DNA of 64,000 nt from Polaribacter marinaquae (GTDB taxonomy: Bacteria > Bacteroidota > Bacteroidia > Flavobacteriales > Flavobacteriaceae): NCBI RefSeq assembly GCF_038019025.1, contig NZ_CP150496.1, positions 1,814,001-1,878,000 on the forward strand, given 5' to 3'. How positions within the stretch are numbered: position 1 is the first letter of the stretch; each line of letters starts with the position of its first letter. A program made the translations under genes and the position numbers. This document shows, piece by piece, positions 15,001 through 20,013 of the stretch. The notes beneath the pieces are model-generated. The model worked only from the letters and a program-made list of their open reading frames with translations. It was not told the origin of the DNA and did no database searches.

Positions 15001-16747
15001 CATAAATTAAACCATCTACTTCTGCTGCAGTTAAATTAGAATTGTTTGCAACAACATCTCCGTTTGCTTTTTTAACAATTCCTAAATTTGGCAAACCTGT
15101 AACTGTTATTGTAATTGCATTTGCATCTGGATCTGTAGGTGCCGTTAAACCTAATGATGTACCCGTACTTTCTTCTGCAACAGTAATTGCGTTGCTACTT
15201 GCTACTGGCGGATCATTTGTAAAAACAGTTAATGTACCTGCATCTGAAATTGTAGGACAAGCATAAGTAGATTTAGAAACAACAACTCTATATTTGTAAT
15301 TATTCTGCGCGCTTGTTACACCTGTAATAGTTAATGTATTTGTAGCTGTACCAGAATAAACACCACCGTCTAAAACAGTATTGTAAACTGTACCACCATC
15401 TGTACTAATTTCCCATTGAAAAATTGTACCATCTGTAGTTACCGTAAAAGTAGTGTTTTCTCCAACTAAAATATTTCTGTTTGGTGGCTGAGCAGTTATA
15501 GAAGCTGCTGTACCTGCCGTTGAAACATTTGTATTTGTACCTGTATATGCCGTTGTAAAACCTGTAACTCTACCGTTTGTTGCGTTATAACCTGAACCCT
15601 GAACTTCTCCGGGCATTGTTGAGCTTTCTGTATGACCAGCTTCTAATACATCGTTACAACCATCACCATCTGCATCTGTATCAAATTGATCTATAGTTCC
15701 GTCTAAATCTATATCATATCTATCGTCTATGTTATCAGAATTTGAATCTACAAAACCAGAAATTGCAGGATCTTGGTAATCTAAAACTCCGTTATCATTA
15801 GTATCAACAATCGGGTCTCCACTTGATGCATTTTCTGCCGAATCTAAAATACCATCATTATCATCATCTAAATCACAACCATCTGCAACACCATCATTAT
15901 CGTTATCTAAATTATCATCAAAACCATTACATTCATCCACAGAATCTAAAACTCCGTCACCATCTGTATCTCCATCTACAACTACAATAATTTGTGCAGT
16001 TTCGCAATTATTTGCATTTGAACTATCACAAATTTTATAAACTAATGTATAACTTCCTGTTGCAGAATTTGCTGGTACAGATACTAAACCATCTGCATTA
16101 ATTGTAGCACCGGTTAAGCCGTCTAAATCTATTAATGAGACTGTAACATTGGTAGAAGTTGCTGTTACACCATCTATTGTATCATTTGTAAAAACATTAC
16201 CAGCAGTTCCACCATTAATACCATTTACAGCTGTTGCTGAAAAATCATCATTTGTTGCAACAATATTTGATATTGCAAATACTGATGCAAATGAAATATC
16301 ATCTTCATGAACATTTTCTGTATGAGCTGCAGTTTCTGCCGTAGTAATTTCTGTACTTGTAACACTAAATACATTATCTACTTTTGTAGCTGTAATATCT
16401 GCTGCAGTAATTGTGTAAGAACCTGTGTACACCCAGCTCTCATCTGCATCTAAAATACTATTGTTATTTAAGTCTCCGCTATTTAATGTCATAGCAGTTC
16501 CTTTAGAGCTTGAAATCGCTACATTATTTAAAGGAATTGCACCAGAATTATATACCGCAACGCTATAATTAATTATATCGCCGGCATTTTTACTTCCGTC
16601 TGGAGTAGTTGCATTTGGCACAATTGTAATCGTTTGAGCGAAACTTGCGCTAATTGAAATAAATAAGAATGCGACAAGCAGAAATAACTGCCTTGTCTTT
16701 TTACTAAATTTATTTTTCAAGTTGAAAAGTGTGTACATTTTTTCCAT
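1..16747 (-). CDS. Giant repetitive surface adhesin (SprB-like size), partial: C-terminus beyond window edge
   Basis: One frame stays open from an ATG at 16747 to base 1, at least 5,582 codons; I checked the frame at several points along the gene and found no shift. A second in-frame ATG lies at 16738. Residues 1-37 are a signal peptide (basic stretch, hydrophobic FLLVAFLFIS, then ASFA before Gln). Next come a DUF7507/DUF11-like domain (about 38-145), a beta domain, TSP3 calcium-binding repeats, an EAGH-type segment, an Ig-like domain, three cadherin-like domains, a long second TSP3 block, a second EAGH segment and Ig-like domain, then more than 30 cadherin-like/tandem-95-type domains of 104-116 residues that end in a VNDAP-like motif. 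It is the last gene of a minus-strand run, 17 bp after the 941-residue gene. By analogy with SprB-type T9SS cargo it should be exported and face the outside. No sorting domain is visible because the gene is cut, and adhesin function is inferred. Confidence 0.9.
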   Translation of the reverse strand, partial: MEKMYTLFNLKNKFSKKTRQLFLLVAFLFISISASFAQTITIVPNATTPDGSKNAGDIINYSVAVYNSGAIPLNNVAISSSKGTAMTLNSGDLNNNSILDADESWVYTGSYTITAADITATKVDNVFSVTSTEITTAETAAHTENVHEDDISFASVFAISNIVATNDDFSATAVNGINGGTAGNVFTNDTIDGVTATSTNVTVSLIDLDGLTGATINADGLVSVPANSATGSYTLVYKICDSSNANNCETAQIIVVVDGDTDGDGVLDSVDECNGFDDNLDNDNDGVADGCDLDDDNDGILDSAENASSGDPIVDTNDNGVLDYQDPAISGFVDSNSDNIDDRYDIDLDGTIDQFDTDADGDGCNDVLEAGHTESSTMPGEVQGSGYNATNGRVTGFTTAYTGTNTNVSTAGTAASITAQPPNRNILVGENTTFTVTTDGTIFQWEISTDGGTVYNTVLDGGVYSGTATNTLTITGVTSAQNNYKYRVVVSKSTYACPTISDAGTLTVFTNDPPVASSNAITVAEESTGTSLGLTAPTDPDANAITITVTGLPNLGIVKKANGDVVANNSNLTAAEVDGLIYDAPTAYDGVADPGEFTYTVSDGIAAPVTGTADITITAVNDLPVANSDAGTALEDNPVNIATIGNNDTDEDGNVVPSTIILIDPTDAGNTGETGNPLVIAGKGTYTVDAAGNVTFTPEDNFNGDADINYTINDDSGFASNEALLDISITSVNDVPEANADVNSTTENTTLTVNAANGVLNNDSDVDAGTTLNVTTFTIAGDATNYNAGQTATIAGVGTLQINSDGSYEFVPTANYSGPVPVTTYNITDNNPGTPGTASSTLTITINVDSDNDGVADIADLDSDNDGILDTVEGLGTDPTADADNDGTPNYLDADSGTLDGNGIAAGFDFDGDGIPNHLDLDSDNDAIPDVLEAGYADTNNDGIADAAAVSVGANGFADGLETAAESGVAANNPINTDAASDINTNLFNFLDRDSDNDGISDTEEAFSNNVTYNDTTNDGIVDGFVDANNNGWHDTIDNEGTFPTFLNSDTDTIPNYLDLDSDGDGLPDTFEGNFQVTDGDNNGIVGTGIPADADADGLADTNDPDSAGNILGGFGFNQDRDGDGVKNYLDIDIDNDGIIDNIEGQSTTGYIAPSGVDTDGDGLDNNYDVDNGGTGIGYTNTDGGSAPDYADTDSENDGIFDISENNIDNSIDAVLDADANGIIDPANFTDSDNDGLADIFDNVSGISTANNATNGDQSGVNGGAKTQPDTDPIGGDRDWRESSTQDNDGDGINDIVDLDDDNDGILDVDEDFNEDGDNNPRTNPSDKDGDGIPNYFDLDTDNDGITDYIEAGGTVDPDGNGQPGTGVLDNTEVNSKGIPLAVSPDTATTGTSETSSLTIPNTAGADNPNFVDLDSDNDGITDVIEAGGIDPDGDGRYGAGLLNDVDSDGLIDAIDPYDDRNGNADTALNPGEKLTIPNTDGDSLPNYLDLDSDDDSIPDNVEAQSTLGYILPAANDTDEDGLNDAYDSTNGVGTAVVPVDTDNDGTPDYLDLDSDNDTLKDIVEVGNAALDTNGDGKTNGTTGVNGLENTSESIDGYDDTNGIYNDPKTDFADEDGDLNTGGDVDYRDILDNDNDGVADALDLDDDNDGILDTAETPGNVDPDADSDNDGTPDYKDPDYLGFVDTNSDGINDNFDTDLDGTPDHQDTDSDNDSCPDVREAGHIESTTKSGEVAGTGYATNGTVTGATTSYSGSNTNVTTAGTPVVISQQPQDQSGFIQGSVTFEVTSTGNVFQWQESTDGGSTFTNITNGGKYAGATTNSLTISNLSTTENNYQYQVIVSKTDYSCETPSTPPATLTVNNNPPVAVDDLNNTTNEDTVITVATIVANDTDVEDTNPDPSTVILIDPNNTSNTGSTGTPLVIANIGSYEVDPLGNVKFTPVLNYNGAANINYTVKDSNNNVSNEAVIGITVTDVNDAPIANNDTSSGLEGATQTLTTIGANDTDVDGTIDASTVTLIDPNNAANTGSNGDPLVIANVGTYSVNALGTVTFVPLENFNGSADILYTVKDDDDLVSNQATLDISVTPVNDAPVANPDSATEEEEVTINVNTVNGLLNNDSDVDANPLSITQYVVDGITVPVAAGSPGVRAIPNVGTLTVNSDGSYTFVPEEDYNGSVPQVTYTVSDGENTANSTLNITVTPVNDAPVAVDDTYTTNEDTAVTLLPLTGDDDVDGDTISITSINGTPLTPGTAQSITVPDGTVTVSAAGAISFKGDANYNGTSTFAYVISDGNGETATANEIITIQAVNDAPVANPDVATVNEDVTLTVLKADGLIDDNDTDIDGDTLTVTQYVVGGTTVPVAAGSPGVRAIPNVGTLTVNSDGSYTFVPEEDYNGSVPQVTYTVSDGENTANSTLNITVTPVNDAPVAVDDTYTTNEDTAVTLLPLTGDDDVDGDTISITSINGTPLTPGTAQSITVPDGTVTVSAAGAISFKGDANYNGTSTFAYVISDGNGETATANEIITIDAVNDAPVANPDVATVNEDVTLTVLKADGLIDDNDSDVDANPLSITQYVVDGITVPVAAGSPGVRAIPNVGTLTVNSDGSYSFVPLADYNGSVPQVTYTVTDGENTANSTLNITVTPVNDAPVAVDDTYTTNEDTAVTLLPLTGDDDVDGDTISITSINGTALTPGTAQSITVPDGTVTVSAAGAISFKGDANYNGTSTFAYVISDGNGETATANEIITIDAVNDAPLANPDVATVNEDVTLTVAKADGLIDDNDTDIDADTLTVTQYVVGGTTVAVAAGSPGVRAIPNVGTLTVNSDGSYTFVPEEDYNGSVPQVTYTVSDGENTANSTLNITVTPVNDAPVAVDDTYTTNEDTAVTLLPLTGDDDVDGDTISITSINGITLTPGTAQSITVPDGTVTVSAAGAISFKGDANYNGTSTFAYVISDGNGQTAAANEIITIDAVNDAPLANPDVATVNEDVTLTVAKADGLIDDNDSDVDANPLSITQYVVGGTTVAVAAGSPGVRVIPNVGTLTVNSDGSYTFVPEEDYNGSVPQVTYTVSDGTNTANSTLNITVTPINDAPVANNDSAGTDPGVAIDIPVLSNDDDLDGDTISVSRITVQPANGTASINPNGTVKYTPNAGFNNGSDSFTYEISDGNGGTDTAVVNVTVPISPFPPVANPDSNSTLEDVTLTVSAANGVLKNDTDGNLDTLSVVSFSVDGIPGSKLAGETSVIPAVGSLKINADGSYEFIPALNYNGDIPQVTYVVTDNSGLTTDASGTLDIEVTPVNDTPVAENDTNTTNEDTVLNVTAANGVLDNDDDLDGDAISVKEFEINGTVSAAGTTVTVTEGTLTLLSDGSYTFSPATDFNGSFPEVTYTLTDGTVDVDATLNISVTPVNDPPVAVDNLGNSGNEDNPITVTAIGANDTDDGSVDPSTIRLIDPSNASNFGDSTNPLIIANVGTYTVNNNGDVLFSPVANFNGNANIKYTIRDNEGLVSANQATIGITINGTNDVPVATADVNSVDEGNTLNVNATNGVLSNDSDVDGNPLMVTQISIDGTTYLAGNTASITEGDLVVNSDGSYTLTPATNFNGVIPKVTYTVSDGITTTTSTLDITVNPINDRPDANPDVNSTLEDTLLSVAAANGVLNNDSDVDGDAISVTAISIGGTPKNVGEDIALTEGTLKLNANGSYTFLPALNFNGNVPEITYTVSDGSLTETSTLNISVTPVNDAPTAVLDTDTTSEDTVLTVNAVNGVLNNDSDIDADPLTVSQFSVAGITYNAGETANFAEGSIKLNSDGSYEYTPTTDFNGPVSTVTYTVSDGTNTSNTTLKIEVTPINDAPDLVVDTNSTQEDIQLNVSAINGVLSNDTDKENNSLTVTQFTVSGTNYTPGNTANLTEGTLRLNTDGSYVYTPATNFNGAVPTVTYTATDGDDTSTSTLDINVTPINDSPFANVDTNATNEDVTLNVTAANGLLNNDSDPENDPITVTKFTIGGTEYTAGTLASIIEGDIQINADGSYSFTPALNYNGAVPVVNYTITDGTNTANSTLTLTINATNDAPTAILDTNSTTEDVALNVVPADGVLKNDSDLDGDVINLTGFVVETTSYLAGETATTSAGTIKLNSDGSYTYVPASNFNGAVPQVTYTITDGVLTASTTLDINVTAVNDSPIANTDTNSTDEDVAINVNAANGLLNNDSDPEGDAITVTQFTVNGTVYTAGATATITEGVLKINGDGSYDFTPALNYNGAVPLINYTISDGANTANSTLTLSINPVNDAPTAIADTDETNEDVTLNVASTNGVLTNDSDIDTNSITVTQFEIGGTTVLAGNSVSVAEGDLTINTDGSYTFVPTPNFNGVVQTATYTVSDGTDSATATLIITVNPTNDTPTLIADTDTTSEDVTLSVNAANGVLNNDSDIDGDALTVSKFTVSGTSYTAGQTATIPSGTITLNTDGSYDYVPALNFNGAVPTVTYTATDGVNTANSTLKITVTPVNDNPVALDDTSSTDPNISVNIPVLTNDSDLDGDILSISNITVAPTKGTAVIFDNGTPADTSDDVVTYTPQPGFNNGTDTFTYEISDGNGGTDTAVVTIAVPQSAFSPVANPDTNQTDEEVNLVVVDADAKSLIKNDTDANLDAITVTQFTAGGVNYAAGSTANLPQGNLTINAGGGYTFEPATNFNGAVPQVTYTITDGTGTPNATSTLDITVNPINDAPIANQDNETTLEDTTLTVNAANGILDNDTDIDGDVLSVKEFEIGGTTFTAGTTANVTEGSIEISSDGSYIFTPATNFNGVVPQITYNVTDGSATVPGTLDITVTPVNDAPIAVNDLGTTTLEDTDVTVVTIGNNDTDDDAVDPSTVTLIDPNDPTNTGNTAIPLLIAGVGTYSVDNLGNVTFDPADNFNGLANINYTIQDNDGTPLTSNVATIGITVTSVNDNPVVVDEVNSTTEDTQLIVTAANGLLTNDSDLDGDPLSIAIFEVRGNVYTAGETVSLTEGSIEISSDGSYIFTPATNFNGVVPQITYNVTDGSATVPGTLDITVTPVNDAPIAVNDLGTTTLEDTDVTVATIGNNDTDDVAVDPSTVTLIDPNDPTNTGNTAIPLLIAGVGTYSVDNLGNVTFDPADNFNGPANINYTIQDNDGTPLTSNVATIGITVTSVNDNPVVVDEVNSTTEDTQLIVTAANGLLTNDSDLDGDPLSIATFEVRGNVYTAGETVSLTEGSIEISSDGSYIFTPATNFNGVVPQITYNVTDGSATVPGTLDITVTPVNDAPIAVNDLGTTTLEDTDVTVATIGNNDTDDVAVDPSTVTLIDPNDPTNTGNTAIPLLIAGVGTYSVDNLGNVTFDPADNFNGPANINYTIQDNDGTPLTSNVATIGITVTSVNDNPVVVDEVNSTTEDAQLIVTAANGLLTNDSDLDGDPLSIAAFVVDGTTYGAGETATFTEGVLKITSDGGYTFTPASNFNGTVPEITYNVTDGSATVPGTLDITVTAVNDAPVAIADSNDTNEDTPLTVSAVNGILANDTDLENDTLTVTALTINGNSETVGAPISLTEGVLQIESDGSYTFTPTANFNGDVPQVTYTANDGL
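285..2610 (-). repeat. Tandem repeat array, 669-bp period, near-identical two-domain units
   Basis: Inside the giant adhesin gene. An identical anchor (coding-strand complement of tttcctgtatttgttggatc) recurs near 798, 1467 and 2136, exactly 669 bp apart. Each unit encodes two cadherin-like domains of about 108 and 115 residues. The three copies differ by only a few bases by eye, far less than the neighbouring domains of the same gene, so the array looks recently expanded or homogenised. Confidence 0.9.
2610..7500 (-). repeat. Divergent array of about 330-bp cadherin-like domain repeats
   Basis: Inside the giant gene. VNDAP-like domain ends recur about every 325-345 bp (for example near 3258, 3588, 3918, 4248, 4572, 4898, 5224, 5550, 5880). 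Each unit carries the pattern DxDxDGD, then a VTY(T)VTDG-like strand and a TLNITV-like strand. Unlike the flanking 660- and 669-bp arrays these copies have diverged clearly in DNA, so they look like the older core of the domain array. Confidence 0.85.
7500..10490 (-). repeat. Tandem repeat array, 660-bp period, near-identical two-domain units
   Basis: Inside the giant gene. The segment actcctggtgagcctgctgc or a one-base variant recurs at 7671, 8331, 8991, 9651 and 10311, exactly 660 bp apart, and a second anchor recurs at 8010, 8670, 9330 and 9990. A unit is a 116-residue domain X (348 bp) plus a 104-residue domain Y (312 bp), arranged X-Y-X-Y-X-Y-X-Y-X. Copies differ at a few scattered positions, some shared between non-adjacent copies, which suggests gene conversion or unequal exchange. 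Confidence 0.9.
11170..11610 (-). repeat. EAGH segment plus Ig-like domain, second copy
   Basis: The protein reads PDVREAGHIEST, then a Gly/Thr-rich stretch ending TNVTTAGT, then an Ig-like domain with the FQWQESTDGG strand. The same order and many of the same residues occur at about 15240-15660 (DVLEAGHTESST, TNVSTAGT, FQWEISTDGG). Both copies directly follow a TSP3 block, so a TSP3-EAGH-Ig unit was duplicated within the gene. Confidence 0.8.
11580..14210 (-). repeat. Large thrombospondin type 3 (TSP3) calcium-binding block
   Basis: About 875 residues made of DSDNDGIxD, DxDGDG and NYLDLDSDNDG motifs, the signature of TSP3 repeats, which bind Ca2+ through their Asp/Asn-rich loops. The block sits between two groups of cadherin-like domains and probably forms a rigid, calcium-dependent segment. 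A second, shorter TSP3 block lies at about 15650-15985. Confidence 0.85.
15240..15660 (-). repeat. EAGH segment plus Ig-like domain, first copy
   Basis: N-terminal copy of the duplicated module: DGCNDVLEAGHTESST, then a Gly/Thr-rich stretch, then an Ig-like domain (ITAQPPNRN start, FQWEISTDGG strand, YKYRVVVSK strand). It is followed by cadherin-like domains that end in VNDLPVA and VNDVPEA. See the matching entry at 11170-11610. Confidence 0.8.
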
Positions 16748-16764
16748 CTTTTTAAATTTATTTT

Positions 16765-19590
16765 TTAATTATTACTGTTAGGTGTAGAATCTTTATCTGT
16801 TTCTGATGTAGAAAAGATTTCTGTATTGTTTGTAATAATTACACCTAAAGTATTTATTGTTGCTGCTATTTTAAGTTCTACAGAGTCATTAACTCCTATT
16901 GTAAGAGAACTTAAATCCCAAATACCAGTTGTTGGGTTGTAGGTTGTATTTGTTGCAATTACAGAACTTGCTGCATTGTATGTTAAACCTGCTGGAAGTA
17001 AATCTCTTACCTGAACATTTGTTGCAGGTTGAGGTCCCGAGTTAGTTAACACCAATGTAAATATTACTGTTTCACCAATCTTTAAAATTGGTTTATCAAC
17101 CTTTTTTGTTATGTTTAAATCTATAGCACAAGCTAAACTTACATTTGCATCTTTAACATCGTTTGTAGAAGCTTGAGTAAAACCTGTTGCTCCTTGGCCA
17201 CTAACAATAGGACTTCCGCTTGCATCTACATTAGCCCCTAAATTTTGTGAACTTCCACCAACACTACCACCTGTTAAAGTTGATAATTTATCTAAAGTTA
17301 ATGTTGCTGCACCTTCAATTGCATCTGGACATCCGTCATTGTCGCTATCTGTATCGAATTTATCAGGAATACCATCATTATCGGTATCTATTAACTTACA
17401 GCCTTCAAAGATAAAGTCTATACCATCTCCTGCTGTAAAGTCTACAGCTCCTGTACTATTAAATTGTACAATATTAAATGTATATGAACTTACAACACCA
17501 TTTATACTTATAGATCCTGCCCCCTCACCACCAGCACAATCAGGAGCTCCTTGGCCATTATCAGTTCCAGCATCAGCTCTTCTAAACGTTTTACCATTAT
17601 TTACCATTTCAAAGCCATTAAAGGTACTTAACAATCTAGCAGTATTATCTGCTTGAAGTGTCCACTCAGAAGTATTAAGATCATTTCCATTAGTACCCCC
17701 AACACCGGCCCAATGCATTTTTGGGTTTTCTATTTTTACAGGATTACCGGCTGTATCTATATACTCTACAATAAAATTAGTGTTTAATACTGCTGGTTGA
17801 GCAGGTTGAAAACCTACTAAAACTTGAAGTCCGTCTTCACCTTGCAGTGGTCCATAATCTGAATCAAAATTAGCACATGTAGGATCGAAAGGACCATTTT
17901 GAGGAAAACCAGCTGCATCCCAATAAGTTGTGAAATTTTCCATAGTTACACGAACTTTTAAATCAGCTGACATAGAAGATTCCCAAACCCCATTACCTAG
18001 ATCTGTCCATATTCCTGTTTTTCCACAATTTCCAATTTCATCCGCGTCTAAAATACCATCATTATCATCATCTATATCAACATTATCTGGCACACCATCA
18101 TTATCATTATCATTGCATGCTACTACAGCTGCGTTTACATAATAAGGATTTAATGAACCATAAGAAGCACCCGAGACTCTACCTTGAGCATCTGAAGTAG
18201 GTGTTCCACTACCGTAAAACCCATCATTATCAATATCTGCTTTATCTATAGAACCAAAATATGCTTCATTGGCATCTGTACAACCATCATTGTCAGAGTC
18301 AAAATCTAAGTAATTAGGAATACCATCGTTATCTGAATCTGTAGCTTTACACGCAAATAATATAAATTCAATTCCGTCTCCACCAGCACCAGCAGGACCT
18401 AATTGTGTAAAATTAACGGTAAAAGTAGATACCAATCCATCAATTTCTACTGTACCTGCGGCAGTACCATCAATATCATTTTGAGAACTCTCTGCACTAT
18501 ATGTTGCAGATTGTTGTAAAGTTGCTCCGTCATCCTTTACGCTAGTAGATGTTGCTAAGAAGTCATCTGTACCTGCCAACTTCCTCCAGGTTAAACCATT
18601 TAAAAGATTTATTACTGCACTATTTTGCGTTGTTCCTTCAGAACCTCCAACTCTATCAAAATTTATAGTCGGATTTTTAACATATACCGGATCGCCATTA
18701 GTATCAACGTATGTAACTGTCATTACGGAGTTCCAATTAAAAACACCTTGTAAAGAAGCATCTCCTGCCAAATCTTGATCCCAAGCTGTTAAATTATTAA
18801 AAGCCCCTGTTGTAAAGTTATCTGTAGCAGTATTATTTGTAACCACAACGTTTGCTATAACTCCATTACCAAAATTATAAGATGCAGTTTGCCCAGACAT
18901 TGCCCAAACACCAGATTGCGTTAAAGTACAACTACCTTCTGCAGTGTTTAAAATACCATCATTATCTGAATCTAAATCGTCTTTATCTGCAATACCATCA
19001 TTATCTATATCGTCTTCTTTATCATAAGAGATAACATTTACATTATCAATGGCTAAATCTCCTGTAAAATTAGTACCTACAATACCCTCGAAATTAGGAC
19101 CTACAATACCCTCGAACCTAATTGTAACATTTTGACCTGCATATGCACTTAAATCTATAATTTTTAACCTCCAAACATCACCTTGATTCCCGCTAATTGA
19201 ATACACATTTGTAAAAGCACCTCCGTTTGCACTTACTAGTACATTTAAGGTACCAATGGTACTACCAAACAAGTGATGATTAAATGACATTTGAGGGCTA
19301 GCTCTTTCTGTAAAATCAAAAGTTTTCTGAAACCACGCTCTTTCACCAACTGCTCTAGGAAAACTTGTTTCTATATACATATAAAAACTACCTGCAGAAC
19401 CAGTTGTTGGACCAGTAGCATTTGTTAGTGTTAAACCAGATAAGTTAGTCCAATCGAAATCATCTCCTGTAACATTTTCCCATCCATCTAAACTATTTTC
19501 AAAACTATCTTGCGCATATGTCTTTTGAACCACAATTAAAGTAAACATAAATACAATTGTAGCAACTGACTTAAAACTCTTTAAGTGCAA
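16765..19590 (-). CDS. Secreted MAM / TSP3 / DUF11 surface protein, 941 residues
   Basis: Residues 1-26 form a signal peptide (HLKSFK, hydrophobic core, TYA before Gln). A MAM-like domain spans about 28-187. TSP3 repeats follow at about 192-218, 417-440, 494-518 and 735-760. Between them are two homologous domains of about 195-210 residues (221-414 and 521-731), each ending GDGI(E/D)FI with a Cys a few residues later. The C-terminal DUF11 domain (about 823-941) stops at DSTPNSNN. No T9SS type A or B sorting domain is visible, although this is expected to be a cell-surface or secreted protein. The longest start is a TTG at 19590; the next in-frame Met (residue 15) would remove the basic part of the signal peptide, so TTG is preferred. 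The gene ends 17 bp before the giant adhesin gene, so the two are probably co-transcribed. The exact role is unknown. Confidence 0.85.
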   Translation of the reverse strand: MHLKSFKSVATIVFMFTLIVVQKTYAQDSFENSLDGWENVTGDDFDWTNLSGLTLTNATGPTTGSAGSFYMYIETSFPRAVGERAWFQKTFDFTERASPQMSFNHHLFGSTIGTLNVLVSANGGAFTNVYSISGNQGDVWRLKIIDLSAYAGQNVTIRFEGIVGPNFEGIVGTNFTGDLAIDNVNVISYDKEDDIDNDGIADKDDLDSDNDGILNTAEGSCTLTQSGVWAMSGQTASYNFGNGVIANVVVTNNTATDNFTTGAFNNLTAWDQDLAGDASLQGVFNWNSVMTVTYVDTNGDPVYVKNPTINFDRVGGSEGTTQNSAVINLLNGLTWRKLAGTDDFLATSTSVKDDGATLQQSATYSAESSQNDIDGTAAGTVEIDGLVSTFTVNFTQLGPAGAGGDGIEFILFACKATDSDNDGIPNYLDFDSDNDGCTDANEAYFGSIDKADIDNDGFYGSGTPTSDAQGRVSGASYGSLNPYYVNAAVVACNDNDNDGVPDNVDIDDDNDGILDADEIGNCGKTGIWTDLGNGVWESSMSADLKVRVTMENFTTYWDAAGFPQNGPFDPTCANFDSDYGPLQGEDGLQVLVGFQPAQPAVLNTNFIVEYIDTAGNPVKIENPKMHWAGVGGTNGNDLNTSEWTLQADNTARLLSTFNGFEMVNNGKTFRRADAGTDNGQGAPDCAGGEGAGSISINGVVSSYTFNIVQFNSTGAVDFTAGDGIDFIFEGCKLIDTDNDGIPDKFDTDSDNDGCPDAIEGAATLTLDKLSTLTGGSVGGSSQNLGANVDASGSPIVSGQGATGFTQASTNDVKDANVSLACAIDLNITKKVDKPILKIGETVIFTLVLTNSGPQPATNVQVRDLLPAGLTYNAASSVIATNTTYNPTTGIWDLSSLTIGVNDSVELKIAATINTLGVIITNNTEIFSTSETDKDSTPNSNN
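19067..19114 (-). repeat. 24-bp tandem duplication inside the MAM domain
   Basis: Bases 19067-19090 and 19091-19114 are the same 24-mer with one change (t/g at the eighth base). In protein it doubles an eight-residue strand (GIVGPNFE then GIVGTNFT, residues 161-176). The reading frame is kept. Confidence 0.9.
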
Positions 19591-19655
19591 AAATATATTT
19601 GAAAATATTTCAAATATTTTAAATAAATATTTGAAATATTTTCAAATATATTTTT
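19589..19655. promoter_or_regulatory. Perfect 31-bp-arm AT-only inverted repeat at the start of the 941-residue gene
   Basis: Arms 19589-19619 and 19625-19655 are exact reverse complements with a 5-nt loop (taaat). Apart from the few G/C bases the stem is A/T only, and each strand ends in a T run. The right arm contains TATATTTG on the minus strand (19650-19643), which fits the Bacteroidota -7 box TAnnTTTG; by symmetry the left arm has the same box on the plus strand. It may be an operator, an attenuator or a terminator; the sequence alone does not decide. Confidence 0.75.
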
Positions 19656-20013
19656 TCATAATCATATAGTATAATTATATAAACGCTTTAAACCGTAATT
19701 GTTAATATCAATTACAGGCTTTAATATATATATAGAAATGTATTTTAGTGTAAAAAAAATATACTCTGAAAACCTTAAAACCAAAGCACAAGAATAATTA
19801 CTCTTCTTAAAAAAGGGAAGTGATGTAAGGAGTAGTTTTGATTTCATACGCTATATAGGGTTAAAAAGTACAATCTTTACAAATTTAATAAAACTTTACA
19901 ACACTTGTTAATAAATGTTAATGTTTTATCACAGACAAAAATAATTAATATGGTCTTGATAAGATAAATCTATCGATAAAATACAATTTAAGACCGATGA
20001 AGTGCAATATTTA
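19591..20013. other. 423-bp intergenic region between two surface-protein genes
   Basis: Strongly AT-rich. Its left end is the 31-bp-arm palindrome described separately. A 61-codon minus-strand frame (19662-19847) is open but has no recognisable product and is not called. Several TAnnTTTG-like boxes occur on the minus strand (near 19887 and 19943) without a well-spaced TTG, so the promoter of the downstream genes cannot be fixed. Confidence 0.6.

Noticed and set aside
147-15266. Many small plus-strand open frames spaced through the giant gene, including ones repeated every 660 or 669 bp
   Set aside because: They lie antisense to the repeats of the adhesin and recur only because the repeats recur; their low-complexity Ser/Val or Leu/His composition is that of shadow frames.
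19589-19655. Invertible promoter switch
   Set aside because: The two arms are only 5 bp apart, so there is no segment to invert; recombination would change nothing.
19662-19847. 61-codon minus-strand open frame in the intergenic region
   Set aside because: No homology I recognise, no start-region signal, and AT-rich composition typical of chance frames.
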